49,003 nt of DNA from Burkholderiales bacterium (GTDB lineage Bacteria > Pseudomonadota > Gammaproteobacteria > Burkholderiales > Burkholderiaceae_D), in NCBI GenBank assembly GCA_947475815.1, contig CANJOT010000003.1:1-49003 (forward strand), read 5' to 3'. The translations under genes were made by a program, and so were the position numbers. A model generated the notes under the pieces. That model did no database searches. It saw nothing but the letters and a program-made list of their open reading frames with translations, and had not been told where the DNA came from. Below, piece after piece: positions 16,731 through 24,734 of this stretch. The first letter of the stretch is position 1. Every line of letters starts with the position of its first letter.

Positions 16731-18242
16731 TCAAACCTCCGAGTCATGGCCACGCAACATCTGCACACCCTTGCGGGTGACCGGTCGCAGCGCCAGATGC
16801 AATACTGAACCGATGGCCACCAGCATCAGAACCGTGGAAATGGGACTTCTGAACAACACCAGCAGGCTACCTTCGGACATCACCAGCGACTGGCCGAGCG
16901 AGGTTTCGAGTTGCGGCCCGAGCACCAGCGTGAGTGCGATCGGCGCCATCGGAAAACCGAATTTGCGCATGACATAACCAATCACGCTGAATACCAGCAT
17001 GACGGCGACATCGAACATGCTGCCGTTGACGCTGAATGTGCCGATGACGGTGAACACCAGAATGATGGCGAACAGCACCGCATACGGCAGCCTCAGGATG
17101 CGCACCCACAGGCCAACCAGCGGCAGGTTGAGGATCAGCAGGATGACCGAAGCCGTCACCATGCTGGCAATCAGCGACCAGACGATGTCGGGGTGATCCT
17201 TGAACAGGAAGGGGCCGGGCGTGATGCCATGAATCAGAAAGCCCGCCATGATGACCGCTACCGTGGCCGAGCCGGGGATGCCGAGCGAGAGCAGCGGCAG
17301 CAGGGCGGCATTGGCGCTGGCGTTGTTGGCCGTCTCCGGACCGGCCACACCTTCGATGGCGCCTTCGCCAAACCGCGAAGGATCGCGCGCCAGCTTTTTT
17401 TCCAGCGCGTAGGACAGAAACGATGACGTGGCCGCGCCCAGGCCGGGGATGACACCGATCAGAAAACCCAGTACCGAACCACGCACGATCGGCATGGCCG
17501 AGGCGCGCCAGTCCTCGCGCGACAACCACAGCGAGCTGATCGGCGCCGTGCTAAAACCGCGCTGGCCCTGCTCGACGTTGAGCAGGATTTCGGAAATGCC
17601 GAACAGGCCCATGAGCACGGGCACGAAACCAAAACCGCTGAGCATCTGCGGGCTGTCGAAGGTCATGCGGCCGACGCCGGTGAGCGGGTCCATGCCTGGC
17701 AGGGTCAATAGCAGCCCGAACAGCGCGGCAATGGCGCCCTTGAGCAGCGAGTCGCCGGCCAGGCCGACCAGCAGGGTAAAACTGACCAGCACCAGCGCGA
17801 AAAATTCGGGCGGGCCAAACAGCAGACTGAGCTTGCTGAGCGGTGCCGCGACCAGCATCACCGCCAGCGTAGCGACCAGGCCGCCGATCGTCGAGCCGAT
17901 GGCGGCGATCGCCAGCGCCGCGCCGGCACGCCCCTGACGGGCCATCTTGTGGCCGTCGATGCACGTGACCACTGAAGCCGTTTCGCCCGGCACATTCATG
18001 AGCACGCTGGTGATGGTGCCGCCGTACATGGTGCCGTAGTAGATCGAGCACAGCATGATGAGCGCGCCCACCGGACTCATGCTGTAGGTCACCGGCAGCA
18101 GGATGGCCACGCCGGCCACCGGCCCGACACCCGGCAACACGCCGATCAGGGTGCCGATGATGCAGCCGATCAGAGCCGCGAACAGATTGGCCGGCTGCAT
18201 CGCCAGCCATAAACCATCGCCGAATGCCGAGAGGATGTCCAT
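16731..18242 (-). CDS. tctA: Tripartite tricarboxylate transporter, large membrane subunit TctA
   Basis: A 503-residue polytopic membrane protein of the TctA family, the translocating subunit of TctCBA sodium/proton-driven uptake systems. The two repeated signature loops are visible: IGTLIGVLPGVGPVAGVAILLP with YYGTMYGGTITSVLMNVPGE in the first half, and GFLIGVIPGLGAATSSFLSY with GPETANNASANAALLPLLSLGIPGS in the second. About 11-12 membrane helices are expected. It follows tctB with an 8-base gap. Its last codons contain the ribosome-binding site of the acyl-CoA ligase gene, so the two are coupled. Confidence 0.96.
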   Translation of the reverse strand: MDILSAFGDGLWLAMQPANLFAALIGCIIGTLIGVLPGVGPVAGVAILLPVTYSMSPVGALIMLCSIYYGTMYGGTITSVLMNVPGETASVVTCIDGHKMARQGRAGAALAIAAIGSTIGGLVATLAVMLVAAPLSKLSLLFGPPEFFALVLVSFTLLVGLAGDSLLKGAIAALFGLLLTLPGMDPLTGVGRMTFDSPQMLSGFGFVPVLMGLFGISEILLNVEQGQRGFSTAPISSLWLSREDWRASAMPIVRGSVLGFLIGVIPGLGAATSSFLSYALEKKLARDPSRFGEGAIEGVAGPETANNASANAALLPLLSLGIPGSATVAVIMAGFLIHGITPGPFLFKDHPDIVWSLIASMVTASVILLILNLPLVGLWVRILRLPYAVLFAIILVFTVIGTFSVNGSMFDVAVMLVFSVIGYVMRKFGFPMAPIALTLVLGPQLETSLGQSLVMSEGSLLVLFRSPISTVLMLVAIGSVLHLALRPVTRKGVQMLRGHDSEV

Positions 18243-18250
18243 GGTTGCGC

Positions 18251-18748
18251 TCAGAAGCCGAGGGCTTGCAGGAATTCGAGGTCCGGCGCGGGCAGTTCAA
18301 CCCCCAGGCCGCGTTCAAAACCATAAGCAACGCCAAAACTGAGCAACAGCGCCATGGCGGCGCGTTGCCACAAGGGCCGCGCGCCAAACACCCGCGGCAC
18401 GACCCAGACAAAGGCCAGCATGGCTAGGCGAAAGCCCAGATATTTCAGGCCTGGCCACAAGGCCAGCAGGGCGACGATCACCAGCAGCACGCGCTTGCCC
18501 CCTTCGGCATCTTCAAAAAACGGCGTGCCGGCCTCGTCACGTCCTTCCGAAAGACTGTTGAACAGCGCAGCGAGACAGGCGAGCGTCAGCAGGATGCCGA
18601 TCCATACCGGGAAGAACCCCGGCCCGGGTCCGAGCGGCCCGTAATATTTCAGGCGCCAGCCGCTCCAGATCACGAACAGCGCAATGGCCGTGATGACGGC
18701 CAGAAACAGCCGGTAAGCGAGGCGCAGGCGCACCGCGCTCAGGTTCAT
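18251..18748 (-). CDS. tctB: Tripartite tricarboxylate transporter, small membrane subunit TctB
   Basis: A 165-residue protein with four hydrophobic helices (about 10-30, 45-65, 88-105, 115-145) typical of TctB. FVIWSGWRLKYYGPLGPGPGFFPVWIGILLTLACLAAL is the conserved first pair with the GPGFFP loop. The start ATG overlaps the stop of the upstream tctC gene (ATGA), and tctA begins 8 bases after its stop. Confidence 0.94.
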   Translation of the reverse strand: MNLSAVRLRLAYRLFLAVITAIALFVIWSGWRLKYYGPLGPGPGFFPVWIGILLTLACLAALFNSLSEGRDEAGTPFFEDAEGGKRVLLVIVALLALWPGLKYLGFRLAMLAFVWVVPRVFGARPLWQRAAMALLLSFGVAYGFERGLGVELPAPDLEFLQALGF

Positions 18749-19725
18749 TTGGCGCCGGTCTTGCTGGCCAGCAGTTTGGCGACTACTGGCTGGTAGAGGC
18801 CCGAAATGCGTCGTGTTGTTTTGAGCGCTTCCGGCCCGCTGGAAAATTGCACCGGGAAGTCGAGTGCCGCCAGCGCCTTGACGACCTCCGGATTTTCTAC
18901 CGACTTTTTCACTGCGGCCTCAAGCTTGGCGCGTACCGGTTCGGCCATGCCCGGTGGTGCAATCACCACCGTGGTATTGACCAGTTCATAACCATACAGA
19001 TCACGTGTTTTGGGCAGCTTGAGAGCCTCCATGCTGGCATCCGATACGTCAGACACGATGGCAATCGCGCGTAGCGACCCGGCCTTGACATGTTGCATGT
19101 AAGTGACCGGCGAACCGCTGGCGAAATTGGCGTCGCCGGCCAGCACGCGCGAGGTGCCCTCGGCGGCGCTGTTGGTGGGCAGGGTGCGGTATTGGAAGCC
19201 GCCGGAACGTTCGGACAGCAGGCCCATGCCGACTTCGTGCAGGTTGAAGCCGCCGGTGGTCACGGCCACCAGCTTGCCCGGATTGGCCTTGGCCCAGGCC
19301 ACCAGTTCGGGCAGGGTCTTGGCTGGAACCGAGGGATGGACCACCGCGATGTAAGGCCAGCCGAAATAGCTGGCGATGTAGGTAAACTTGAAGGGGTCGT
19401 AGGCCACCGGCGTGGCATGCGGGATGATCGATGTGTTCGATGCCGTGCCGACAGCGATGGTGTAACCATCGGGCCGGCCAGCGTACAGACCGCCGAGGGC
19501 CACTGCGCCGCCGCCGCCGGCGTCATTGCGCACCACGACGCGCTGGCCGAGCACCTTGCTCATCTCGGTGGCGAGAATGCGTGCGGCCAAGTCGGTGCCG
19601 CCGCCGGCGCCGTAGGGCACCACCATGGTGATCGGCTTTTCCGGGTATTCGGCGCGCGCCGGGCCGCAGGCGAGTACCGCAAGCGTGAGGCAACTCCAGC
19701 CTGCGACGGTATGTTTGAGCGTCAT
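18745..19725 (-). CDS. tctC: Tripartite tricarboxylate transporter substrate-binding protein (TctC/Bug)
   Basis: A 326-residue Bug/TctC receptor directly coupled to tctB by a 4-base overlap, so it is the dedicated receptor of this transporter. Signal peptide MTLKHTVAGWSCLTLAVLACGPARA, then YPEKPITMVVPYGAGGGTDLAARILATE, VVVRNDAGGGGAVALGGLYAGRPDGYTIAVG and AAEGTSRVLAGDANFASGSPVTYMQHVKAGSLRAIAIVS. The start at 19725 has AGGGAGACACC ahead of ATG; the longer ORF-track start adds 33 unlikely residues. Substrate is presumably a carboxylic acid; the downstream acyl-CoA ligase may act on it. Confidence 0.93.
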   Translation of the reverse strand: MTLKHTVAGWSCLTLAVLACGPARAEYPEKPITMVVPYGAGGGTDLAARILATEMSKVLGQRVVVRNDAGGGGAVALGGLYAGRPDGYTIAVGTASNTSIIPHATPVAYDPFKFTYIASYFGWPYIAVVHPSVPAKTLPELVAWAKANPGKLVAVTTGGFNLHEVGMGLLSERSGGFQYRTLPTNSAAEGTSRVLAGDANFASGSPVTYMQHVKAGSLRAIAIVSDVSDASMEALKLPKTRDLYGYELVNTTVVIAPPGMAEPVRAKLEAAVKKSVENPEVVKALAALDFPVQFSSGPEALKTTRRISGLYQPVVAKLLASKTGAK

Positions 19726-19795
19726 GGTGTCTCCCTTGTTCTGGTTGTGTGTCCGCGGCACGCTGGCTGCGGCAGGACTGCTGTCACAGGGCGGA

Positions 19796-20776
19796 CTACT
19801 CCGGTTTGATGCCCGCTGCTTCAATCACCTTCTTCCACTTCTGCCGTTCCTGTTCGACCTGACGGGCGATCTCATTGGGCGTGCCCGGCTTGGGCATGAT
19901 GCCCAGATCCAGCAGGCGCGCGCGCAGCGCCGGCGTCGCCAGTACCGTGTTGAGTTCGCGATTCAGCCGCTCGATGATGGCCGGCTGGGTGCCGGAGCGT
20001 ACCGACAGGTAGGCCAGCGACGACGCATCAAATCCCTCCATGGTCTCAGCGATGGTGGGCAGGTCGGGCAGGTTGGGCGAGCGGTCGAGCGCGGCGATGG
20101 CAATCGGGCGCAGTGCGCCGGCATTGATCTGCGGCAGTAGCGCAGCCAGCGTGTCGATGGTCATCTGCACGCGGCCGGCGAGCAGGTCCTGCAGGGCAGG
20201 GGCCGAGCCCTTGTAGGGCACGTGCACGATGTCGATGCCGGCCAGGAACTTCAGGTATTCACCGCCCAGATGGTTGGCCGAGGCGATGCCCGGGCTGGAG
20301 AAATTGAGCTTGCCCGGATTGGCCTTGGCATACGCGATCAGCTCGCCAATGTTGCGCGCCGGCACCGATGGGTGCACGACCAGCACGGCAACAAACACCC
20401 CGAGGCGTGCCACCGGCGTTAGATCCCGTACCGGGTCGTAAGGCAGTTTGGCCATCAGGGACGGATTGGTGATCTGTGGTCCCGGTGGCGTGAACAGCAA
20501 GGTATAACCATCGGCCGGTGCCTTGGCGACAAAATCGGCGCCGATGGTCGCGTTGGCGCCGGGCTTGTTGTCGATGATGATCGGCTGGCCCAAGCGTTGC
20601 GCAAGCGGATCGGCGATCAGGCGGGCGAGCACGTCCGAGCCGCCACCCGGGGCAAACGGCACAACCAGACGCAGGGCGTGATCGGGCCAGGACTGGGCCG
20701 AAGCGGCGCTGGCAAGCAGCAGGGTGGTCAGTGTCACGCCGAGAAACTGGCGGGTGAGTTTGGTGATCGGGCGCAT
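19796..20776 (-). CDS. Bug-family periplasmic solute receptor (first gene of the tct operon)
   Basis: A 326-residue Bug receptor: signal peptide MRPITKLTRQFLGVTLTTLLLASAASAQ, then WPDHALRLVVPFAPGGGSDVLARLIADPLAQRLGQPIIIDNKPGANATIGADFVAKAPADGYTLLF, and IVHVPYKGSAPALQDLLAGRVQMTIDTLAALLP. Start at 20776 with GGGGAGACG upstream. It is the first gene of the minus-strand block and is divergent from a LysR-type regulator 121 bases away, the usual arrangement for a regulated operon. It lies 70 bases ahead of tctC, so the transporter operon has two receptors at its front. Confidence 0.92.
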   Translation of the reverse strand: MRPITKLTRQFLGVTLTTLLLASAASAQSWPDHALRLVVPFAPGGGSDVLARLIADPLAQRLGQPIIIDNKPGANATIGADFVAKAPADGYTLLFTPPGPQITNPSLMAKLPYDPVRDLTPVARLGVFVAVLVVHPSVPARNIGELIAYAKANPGKLNFSSPGIASANHLGGEYLKFLAGIDIVHVPYKGSAPALQDLLAGRVQMTIDTLAALLPQINAGALRPIAIAALDRSPNLPDLPTIAETMEGFDASSLAYLSVRSGTQPAIIERLNRELNTVLATPALRARLLDLGIMPKPGTPNEIARQVEQERQKWKKVIEAAGIKPE

Positions 20777-20819
20777 GCAGGCGTCTCCCCTGACTGTGGT
20801 GAATCGAATCTTCGTGTTC

Positions 20820-20890
20820 TTGACCTTTGGCAGAGTATTGCAGGGATACAATGGGGGTCAAAGCGAATTTTTTTGGCCTTATGCATGAGG
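20820..20890. promoter_or_regulatory. Overlapping divergent promoter/operator region between the Bug gene and the LysR gene
   Basis: TTGACC (20820-20825) and GGTCAA (20856-20861) form a perfect 6-bp inverted repeat 30 bases apart. Each matches a -35 hexamer (5/6) for its own direction: the left one for lysR rightward, the right one for the Bug operon leftward, making face-to-face promoters. An imperfect palindrome CCTTATGCATGAGG (20877-20890, 6 of 7 pairs) lies just before the regulator start. LysR-type proteins typically bind such shared regions and repress themselves. Confidence 0.5.
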
Positions 20891-20897
20891 TTTATGA

Positions 20898-21815
20898 ATG
20901 AGCAGGCGGACGCTGGTCCCTTCGATTTCACTGCTTGAGGCGTTTGAGGCCTCTGCACGGCACCGTAGTTTCACGCTGGCCGCCGATGAACTGGCCCTGA
21001 CCCAAAGCGCGGTCAGCCGTCAGGTGCAGGCGCTGGAGGAGCAGCTCGATGTGCCGCTGTTCCGGCGCACCGGCCGGCGCATTGTGCTCACCGATATTGG
21101 CCAGGCGTATGCCCGCGAGATTGCGGCGGCGCTGGCGCGCATCCGCACCGCCAGCTCACGGGCGATTTCGTTTCGTACCGGCGCCGGTTCCCTGCAATTG
21201 GCGATCCAGCCGACCTTCGGGTCAAAGTGGCTGGTGCCGCGCCTGGGCTCGTTTTATGCCCGCCATCCCGGCATGCTGGTGCACATTCATTCACGCATCG
21301 GCGAGATCGATTTCGACCAGTCCGGCATGGATGCCGTGATCGCCGCCAGTGACGGCCATCGGCCGGGCCTGGTGGCGCATCACCTGCTTGAAGACGAGCG
21401 TGTAGTCATTATCAGTCCGGAACTGCTGGCGCGCCGGCCTTTGCAAAGGCCGGAACAATTGCTTGATCACCTGCTGCTCGAGGTCTCGACCCGGCCGCAG
21501 TCGTGGCGCGACTGGATGGTCGGGCAGGGCTTGTCGGTGCGCGGTGTGAGGATGGGGCCACAGTTTGAGTTCACTGCGCACCTGATCCAGTCGGTGATGT
21601 CCGGCATCGGCGTTGGCCTGGTGACGCGCGTGCTGGTCGAAGATGAGATTCGCAGCGGCGCCCTGATCGTGCCGTTCACCGTGCCTTCGTCGGTGCGTTG
21701 GCATTACTACCTGTTTTACCCGCCAGAACGGGAAAGCTTTCCGCCGCTGGTGGCGTTTCGCGACTGGGTGCTGGGCGAGGCGCGCGCCGTCACGGACGGC
21801 GCGGCGCGTGCTTGA
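20898..21815 (+). CDS. LysR-type transcriptional regulator (GcvA-like)
   Basis: A 305-residue LTTR. The N-terminal winged helix-turn-helix (about 8-67) has the classic pattern SLLEAFEASARHRSFTLAADELALTQSAVSRQVQALEEQLDVPLFRR. The effector domain follows, with QPTFGSKWLVPRLGSFYARHPGMLVHIHSR and a C-terminal VTRVLVEDEIRSGALIVPF. The wording of the effector domain (trp/gcv-like HSRIGEIDF) is closest to the GcvA subgroup. It is divergent from the tct/Bug operon and very probably controls it. Its stop abuts the stop of the convergent ABC binding-protein gene without a single spacer base. Confidence 0.93.
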   Translation: MSRRTLVPSISLLEAFEASARHRSFTLAADELALTQSAVSRQVQALEEQLDVPLFRRTGRRIVLTDIGQAYAREIAAALARIRTASSRAISFRTGAGSLQLAIQPTFGSKWLVPRLGSFYARHPGMLVHIHSRIGEIDFDQSGMDAVIAASDGHRPGLVAHHLLEDERVVIISPELLARRPLQRPEQLLDHLLLEVSTRPQSWRDWMVGQGLSVRGVRMGPQFEFTAHLIQSVMSGIGVGLVTRVLVEDEIRSGALIVPFTVPSSVRWHYYLFYPPERESFPPLVAFRDWVLGEARAVTDGAARA

Positions 21816-22871
21816 TTACTTGAAGGTGCGATCAAACATATTGATGATGGCCTGATACTCGATGGTCGTTTTGTTGACCGTGTAGTCGGCACGCACGCGG
21901 GCCGGGTCCGGCGCGGCCAGCGTGCCGGGCAGGTTGCCGAGCAGGCTCGACGCGCGGTTTTCACCGTTGTGCACGGTCTGGCCCTCCACCGACATCAGCC
22001 AGGCCGCGAATAGTTTGGCGGCATTCGGCTTTTGCGCTTTGGCACTGATCGCCACATAGGTGCGCGCCGTGGTGATCGGATCCAGATAGGTGTAGGCAAT
22101 CGGCGCGCCCGGATTGGCGGTGACGATGTTGGCGGCATCATAGGGAATGCCGTTGAACGCCACCAGTGCTTCGCCGGAGGCGGTCAGTTGCGCCACCAGC
22201 GCCGGCGTGGCGACGATGCGCGGTTTTTGCAATGCCAGTTTCTGGAAGAAGGCTTCGCCGTAATTCGGGTCTTTCAGCAGGGCGTAATACTGCGTGGCGT
22301 AAGCGGTGCCAATGCGCGGGCTGCCAATGACGATCTTGCCGGTAAACTTGGGCTTGAGCAGGTCATTCCAGGTTTTCGGGATGTCGGCCTTGGCCACGCC
22401 GGCCGTGTTGTAGAACAGGCTCTGGTAGATGCTCTGGATCGGCGCGACGAATTCCGTGCGGTCCGGAAAGGGTACGTCGGGCAGTTTGCCGATATAGCCG
22501 CCCGCTACCCAGCGGTAGAGCGTGGTGGTGTCGGCGGAGACGATCAGGTCGGCGTTGATGCGGCCGGCCTTGATTTCCTGGTCGACCCGCGCGGCCATCG
22601 GGCCTGAGGTCATTTGCGTGTAGCTGACCTTGATGCCATAGGCTTTTTCAAAAGCCTCGGCGTCGGCTTTCAGGGCCGTGGCGCTGGAAGCGGTGTAGAC
22701 CGTCAGCGTGGCGTCGGCTTTGCCAGCGGCGATCAGCTTGGCGTCGGTGGGCCGCTGTGGCGGCTTGGCCTGAGCCTGGGCGCTTGACCACACACCGGCG
22801 GCCACGATCATGCCCGTCAGGGCGAGGCAACGTACGAGGGTGCGGCGTTCGATACGGGATGTTTTTTTCAT
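21816..22871 (-). CDS. ABC transporter substrate-binding protein (iron/AfuA-like extracellular solute-binding)
   Basis: A 351-residue periplasmic binding protein. A twin-Arg-like/Sec signal (KKTSRIERRTLVRCLALTGMIVAAGVWSSAQAQA) is followed by LTVYTASSATALKADAEAFEKAYGIKVSY, RINADLIVSADTTTLYRWVAGGYIG and AVAFNGIPYD-like segments of the FbpA/AfuA cluster. Family ligands include ferric iron, polyamines, phosphonates and sugars. The start at 22871 has AGGAG. No permease or ATPase gene is adjacent; the nearest ABC set, at 35.3-38.1 kb, lacks a binding protein and belongs to the same class, so they may be partners. Divergent from the MaoC-CoA-transferase operon. Confidence 0.85.
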   Translation of the reverse strand: MKKTSRIERRTLVRCLALTGMIVAAGVWSSAQAQAKPPQRPTDAKLIAAGKADATLTVYTASSATALKADAEAFEKAYGIKVSYTQMTSGPMAARVDQEIKAGRINADLIVSADTTTLYRWVAGGYIGKLPDVPFPDRTEFVAPIQSIYQSLFYNTAGVAKADIPKTWNDLLKPKFTGKIVIGSPRIGTAYATQYYALLKDPNYGEAFFQKLALQKPRIVATPALVAQLTASGEALVAFNGIPYDAANIVTANPGAPIAYTYLDPITTARTYVAISAKAQKPNAAKLFAAWLMSVEGQTVHNGENRASSLLGNLPGTLAAPDPARVRADYTVNKTTIEYQAIINMFDRTFK

Positions 22872-22996
22872 TGGATCTCCTGATTGATTTTTTGCCACAG
22901 CGCAGACACGAGTAGCATTTAGCCCCGCGCAGGGCCGAACGTCAATATCATTGTGTCAAGAGGTGAACCATTGGCGCGCGCCGGGCGCCGTGGTAC

Positions 22997-23026
22997 TTGA
23001 CCCGGCGAGCCAATGAAATCGATACT
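22997..23026 (+). promoter_or_regulatory. Candidate sigma-70 promoter for the MaoC/CoA-transferase operon
   Basis: TTGACC (22997-23002, 5/6) and GATACT (23021-23026, 4/6) are separated by 18 bases. The predicted transcription start is about 14 bases before the ATG at 23047, with AGGG (23036-23039) between, so the short leader fits. Confidence 0.5.
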
Positions 23027-23046
23027 GAGCGGCTCAGGGCGACACA

Positions 23047-23547
23047 ATGAGCCGGGTTCCCATGGCTACCGCCATGCGTACACCGACCGGAGACCGTGAC
23101 TTGAACATCCAGAACAATTCCACCAGCGGCGCCCGTTTCGAGGCTGTTGCGGTCGGCGATGCGTTGCCCGACCTGCAGGTGACGCCTACCCTTCAGAACG
23201 CCGTCATGTATGCGGCGGCCATGTGGGAATTCCAGAAAATCCATTTTGACCACGAGTGGTCGCGTACGCGCGAACATCTTGATGGCGCAATCATTCAGGG
23301 CCCGGTGCTGGGCAATTATCTGGCGCGTGCGCTCGGGCGCTGGGCCGGACCGCGCGGCCGCATCAAACGGCTGGCGTGGCGCAATCACGGCACGGCGCCG
23401 CTCGGCGAGGCGCTGGTGTGCAGCGGCCGCGTGACCGCGCGCCATGAAAATGGTCTGGTTGATTGTGAACTGGCTATTACCAATCCCCGCGCTGAAAAGA
23501 TTGTCTCCGCCACCGCCAGTGTGCAACTCGCCAGGGAGCAGGTTTGA
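23047..23547 (+). CDS. MaoC-like hot-dog dehydratase half (C-terminal type)
   Basis: A 166-residue hot-dog-fold protein. DALPDLQVTPTLQNAVMYAAAMWEFQKIHFDHEWSRTREHLDGAIIQGPVLGNYLARALGRW resembles the R-hydratase/MaoC motif, with Asp/His in the FDHEW segment as the probable catalytic pair. The remainder is the beta sheet of the fold (LAWRNHGTAPLGEALVCSGRVTARHENGLVDCELAITN). The ATG at 23047 has AGGG 7 bases upstream; ATGs at 23062 and 23074 are possible. It overlaps the CoA-transferase start by one base (TGATG). It probably pairs with the FAS1-like half at 25821 to make one two-hot-dog hydratase. Confidence 0.82.
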   Translation: MSRVPMATAMRTPTGDRDLNIQNNSTSGARFEAVAVGDALPDLQVTPTLQNAVMYAAAMWEFQKIHFDHEWSRTREHLDGAIIQGPVLGNYLARALGRWAGPRGRIKRLAWRNHGTAPLGEALVCSGRVTARHENGLVDCELAITNPRAEKIVSATASVQLAREQV

Positions 23548-24734
23548 TGAAAGGTCCGCTGGCAGGTATCACCGTCATCGATTTCACCCGTGTGCTTGCC
23601 GGTCCGCTGGCGTCGATGACGCTGGCCGATATGGGTGCCGATGTCATCAAGATCGAAGAGCCGGAAGGCGGCGATCTGTATCGCACCTCGGGATCGATAC
23701 ATATCAATGGCGAAGCGGTCAATTTCCTGAGCACCAACCGCAACAAAAAAAGCGTCACCCTTGATGTCACCAAAGCGGAGGGCTACCGCATCCTTGAGCA
23801 ACTGGTCGCGAGCGCCGATGTCTTTCTGGAAAACTTCCGGCCCGGCGTCACCGACAAGCTGCGCATTGATTATGAACGCCTGCGTGTTCTCAATCCGCGC
23901 CTGATTTACGGTTCGATTACCGGCTTTGGCAGCAGCGGGCCGTTTCGCAACCGTGCCGCCGTCGATCCGGTGATTCAGGCCGAGTCGGGCATCATGAGCC
24001 TGACCGGGGATCAGGGCGGCAGCCCGGTGCGCATCGGCACCGCGGTCGGTGACATCTATGGCGCCATGCTCGCCGCCCAGGGCATCGGTTTTGCCCTGTA
24101 CGCGCGCGAAAAAACCGGCCTGGGCCAGAAGGTCGAACTGTCATTGCTCGATGCTTCGCTGTTTGGCCTGATCCCGCGCGAAGGCGAATACCTTGCGACG
24201 GGCACGGTGTTTCCGCGCATGGGCAGCGGCCATCCGCAATTCGTGCCCTTCCAGAATTTCGCCACCAGTGATGGCTTTGTGTTTGTCGCCGCCTTTCATG
24301 ATGCCCTGTACCGCAAGCTGTGCACGGCACTGGGCCGCGCCGATCTGGCGACGCATCCGGATTATCTCGACAACACGGGGCGTAGCCGTAACCGTGTTGC
24401 CCTGCTGGCTGAACTCGAGCCGATTTTCGCCACGCGGACTTCGGCCCAATGGGTCGCCCTGCTCGAACCCTCGGGTATGCCGATCGGTCGCGTCAACGAT
24501 CTGGCCGATGTGTTCGAACATCCGCAGGTCAAACACAACGGCATGGTCGTCGAGATGGATCATCCGGTCGCTGGCAAGATCCGTCTGCTCAACAATCCGC
24601 TGCGCTTTTCCGAAGATCCGGTGCAGTTGCACAGCCCGCCGCCGCTGCTGGGGCAGCATACCGGCGAGGTCCTGGCGCGCCTTGGTTATGCCGAGGGCGA
24701 CCTGGAGGAGTTGCGCCGTCAAGGGGTGATCTGA
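23547..24734 (+). CDS. CaiB/BaiF family (class III) CoA-transferase
   Basis: A 395-residue CoA-transferase: GPLAGITVIDFTRVLAGPLASMTLADMGADVIKIEEPEGGD at the N terminus, NRNKKSVTLDV, DVFLENFRPG, SITGFGSSGPF and GQKVELSLLDASL with the candidate catalytic Asp. The true start is the ATG at 23547 overlapping the preceding stop (TGATG) with GGGAG upstream; the ORF-track TTG three bases earlier adds one residue. It lies between the two dehydratase halves, so it probably supplies or removes the CoA group of the hydratase substrate. Confidence 0.92.
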   Translation: MKGPLAGITVIDFTRVLAGPLASMTLADMGADVIKIEEPEGGDLYRTSGSIHINGEAVNFLSTNRNKKSVTLDVTKAEGYRILEQLVASADVFLENFRPGVTDKLRIDYERLRVLNPRLIYGSITGFGSSGPFRNRAAVDPVIQAESGIMSLTGDQGGSPVRIGTAVGDIYGAMLAAQGIGFALYAREKTGLGQKVELSLLDASLFGLIPREGEYLATGTVFPRMGSGHPQFVPFQNFATSDGFVFVAAFHDALYRKLCTALGRADLATHPDYLDNTGRSRNRVALLAELEPIFATRTSAQWVALLEPSGMPIGRVNDLADVFEHPQVKHNGMVVEMDHPVAGKIRLLNNPLRFSEDPVQLHSPPPLLGQHTGEVLARLGYAEGDLEELRRQGVI

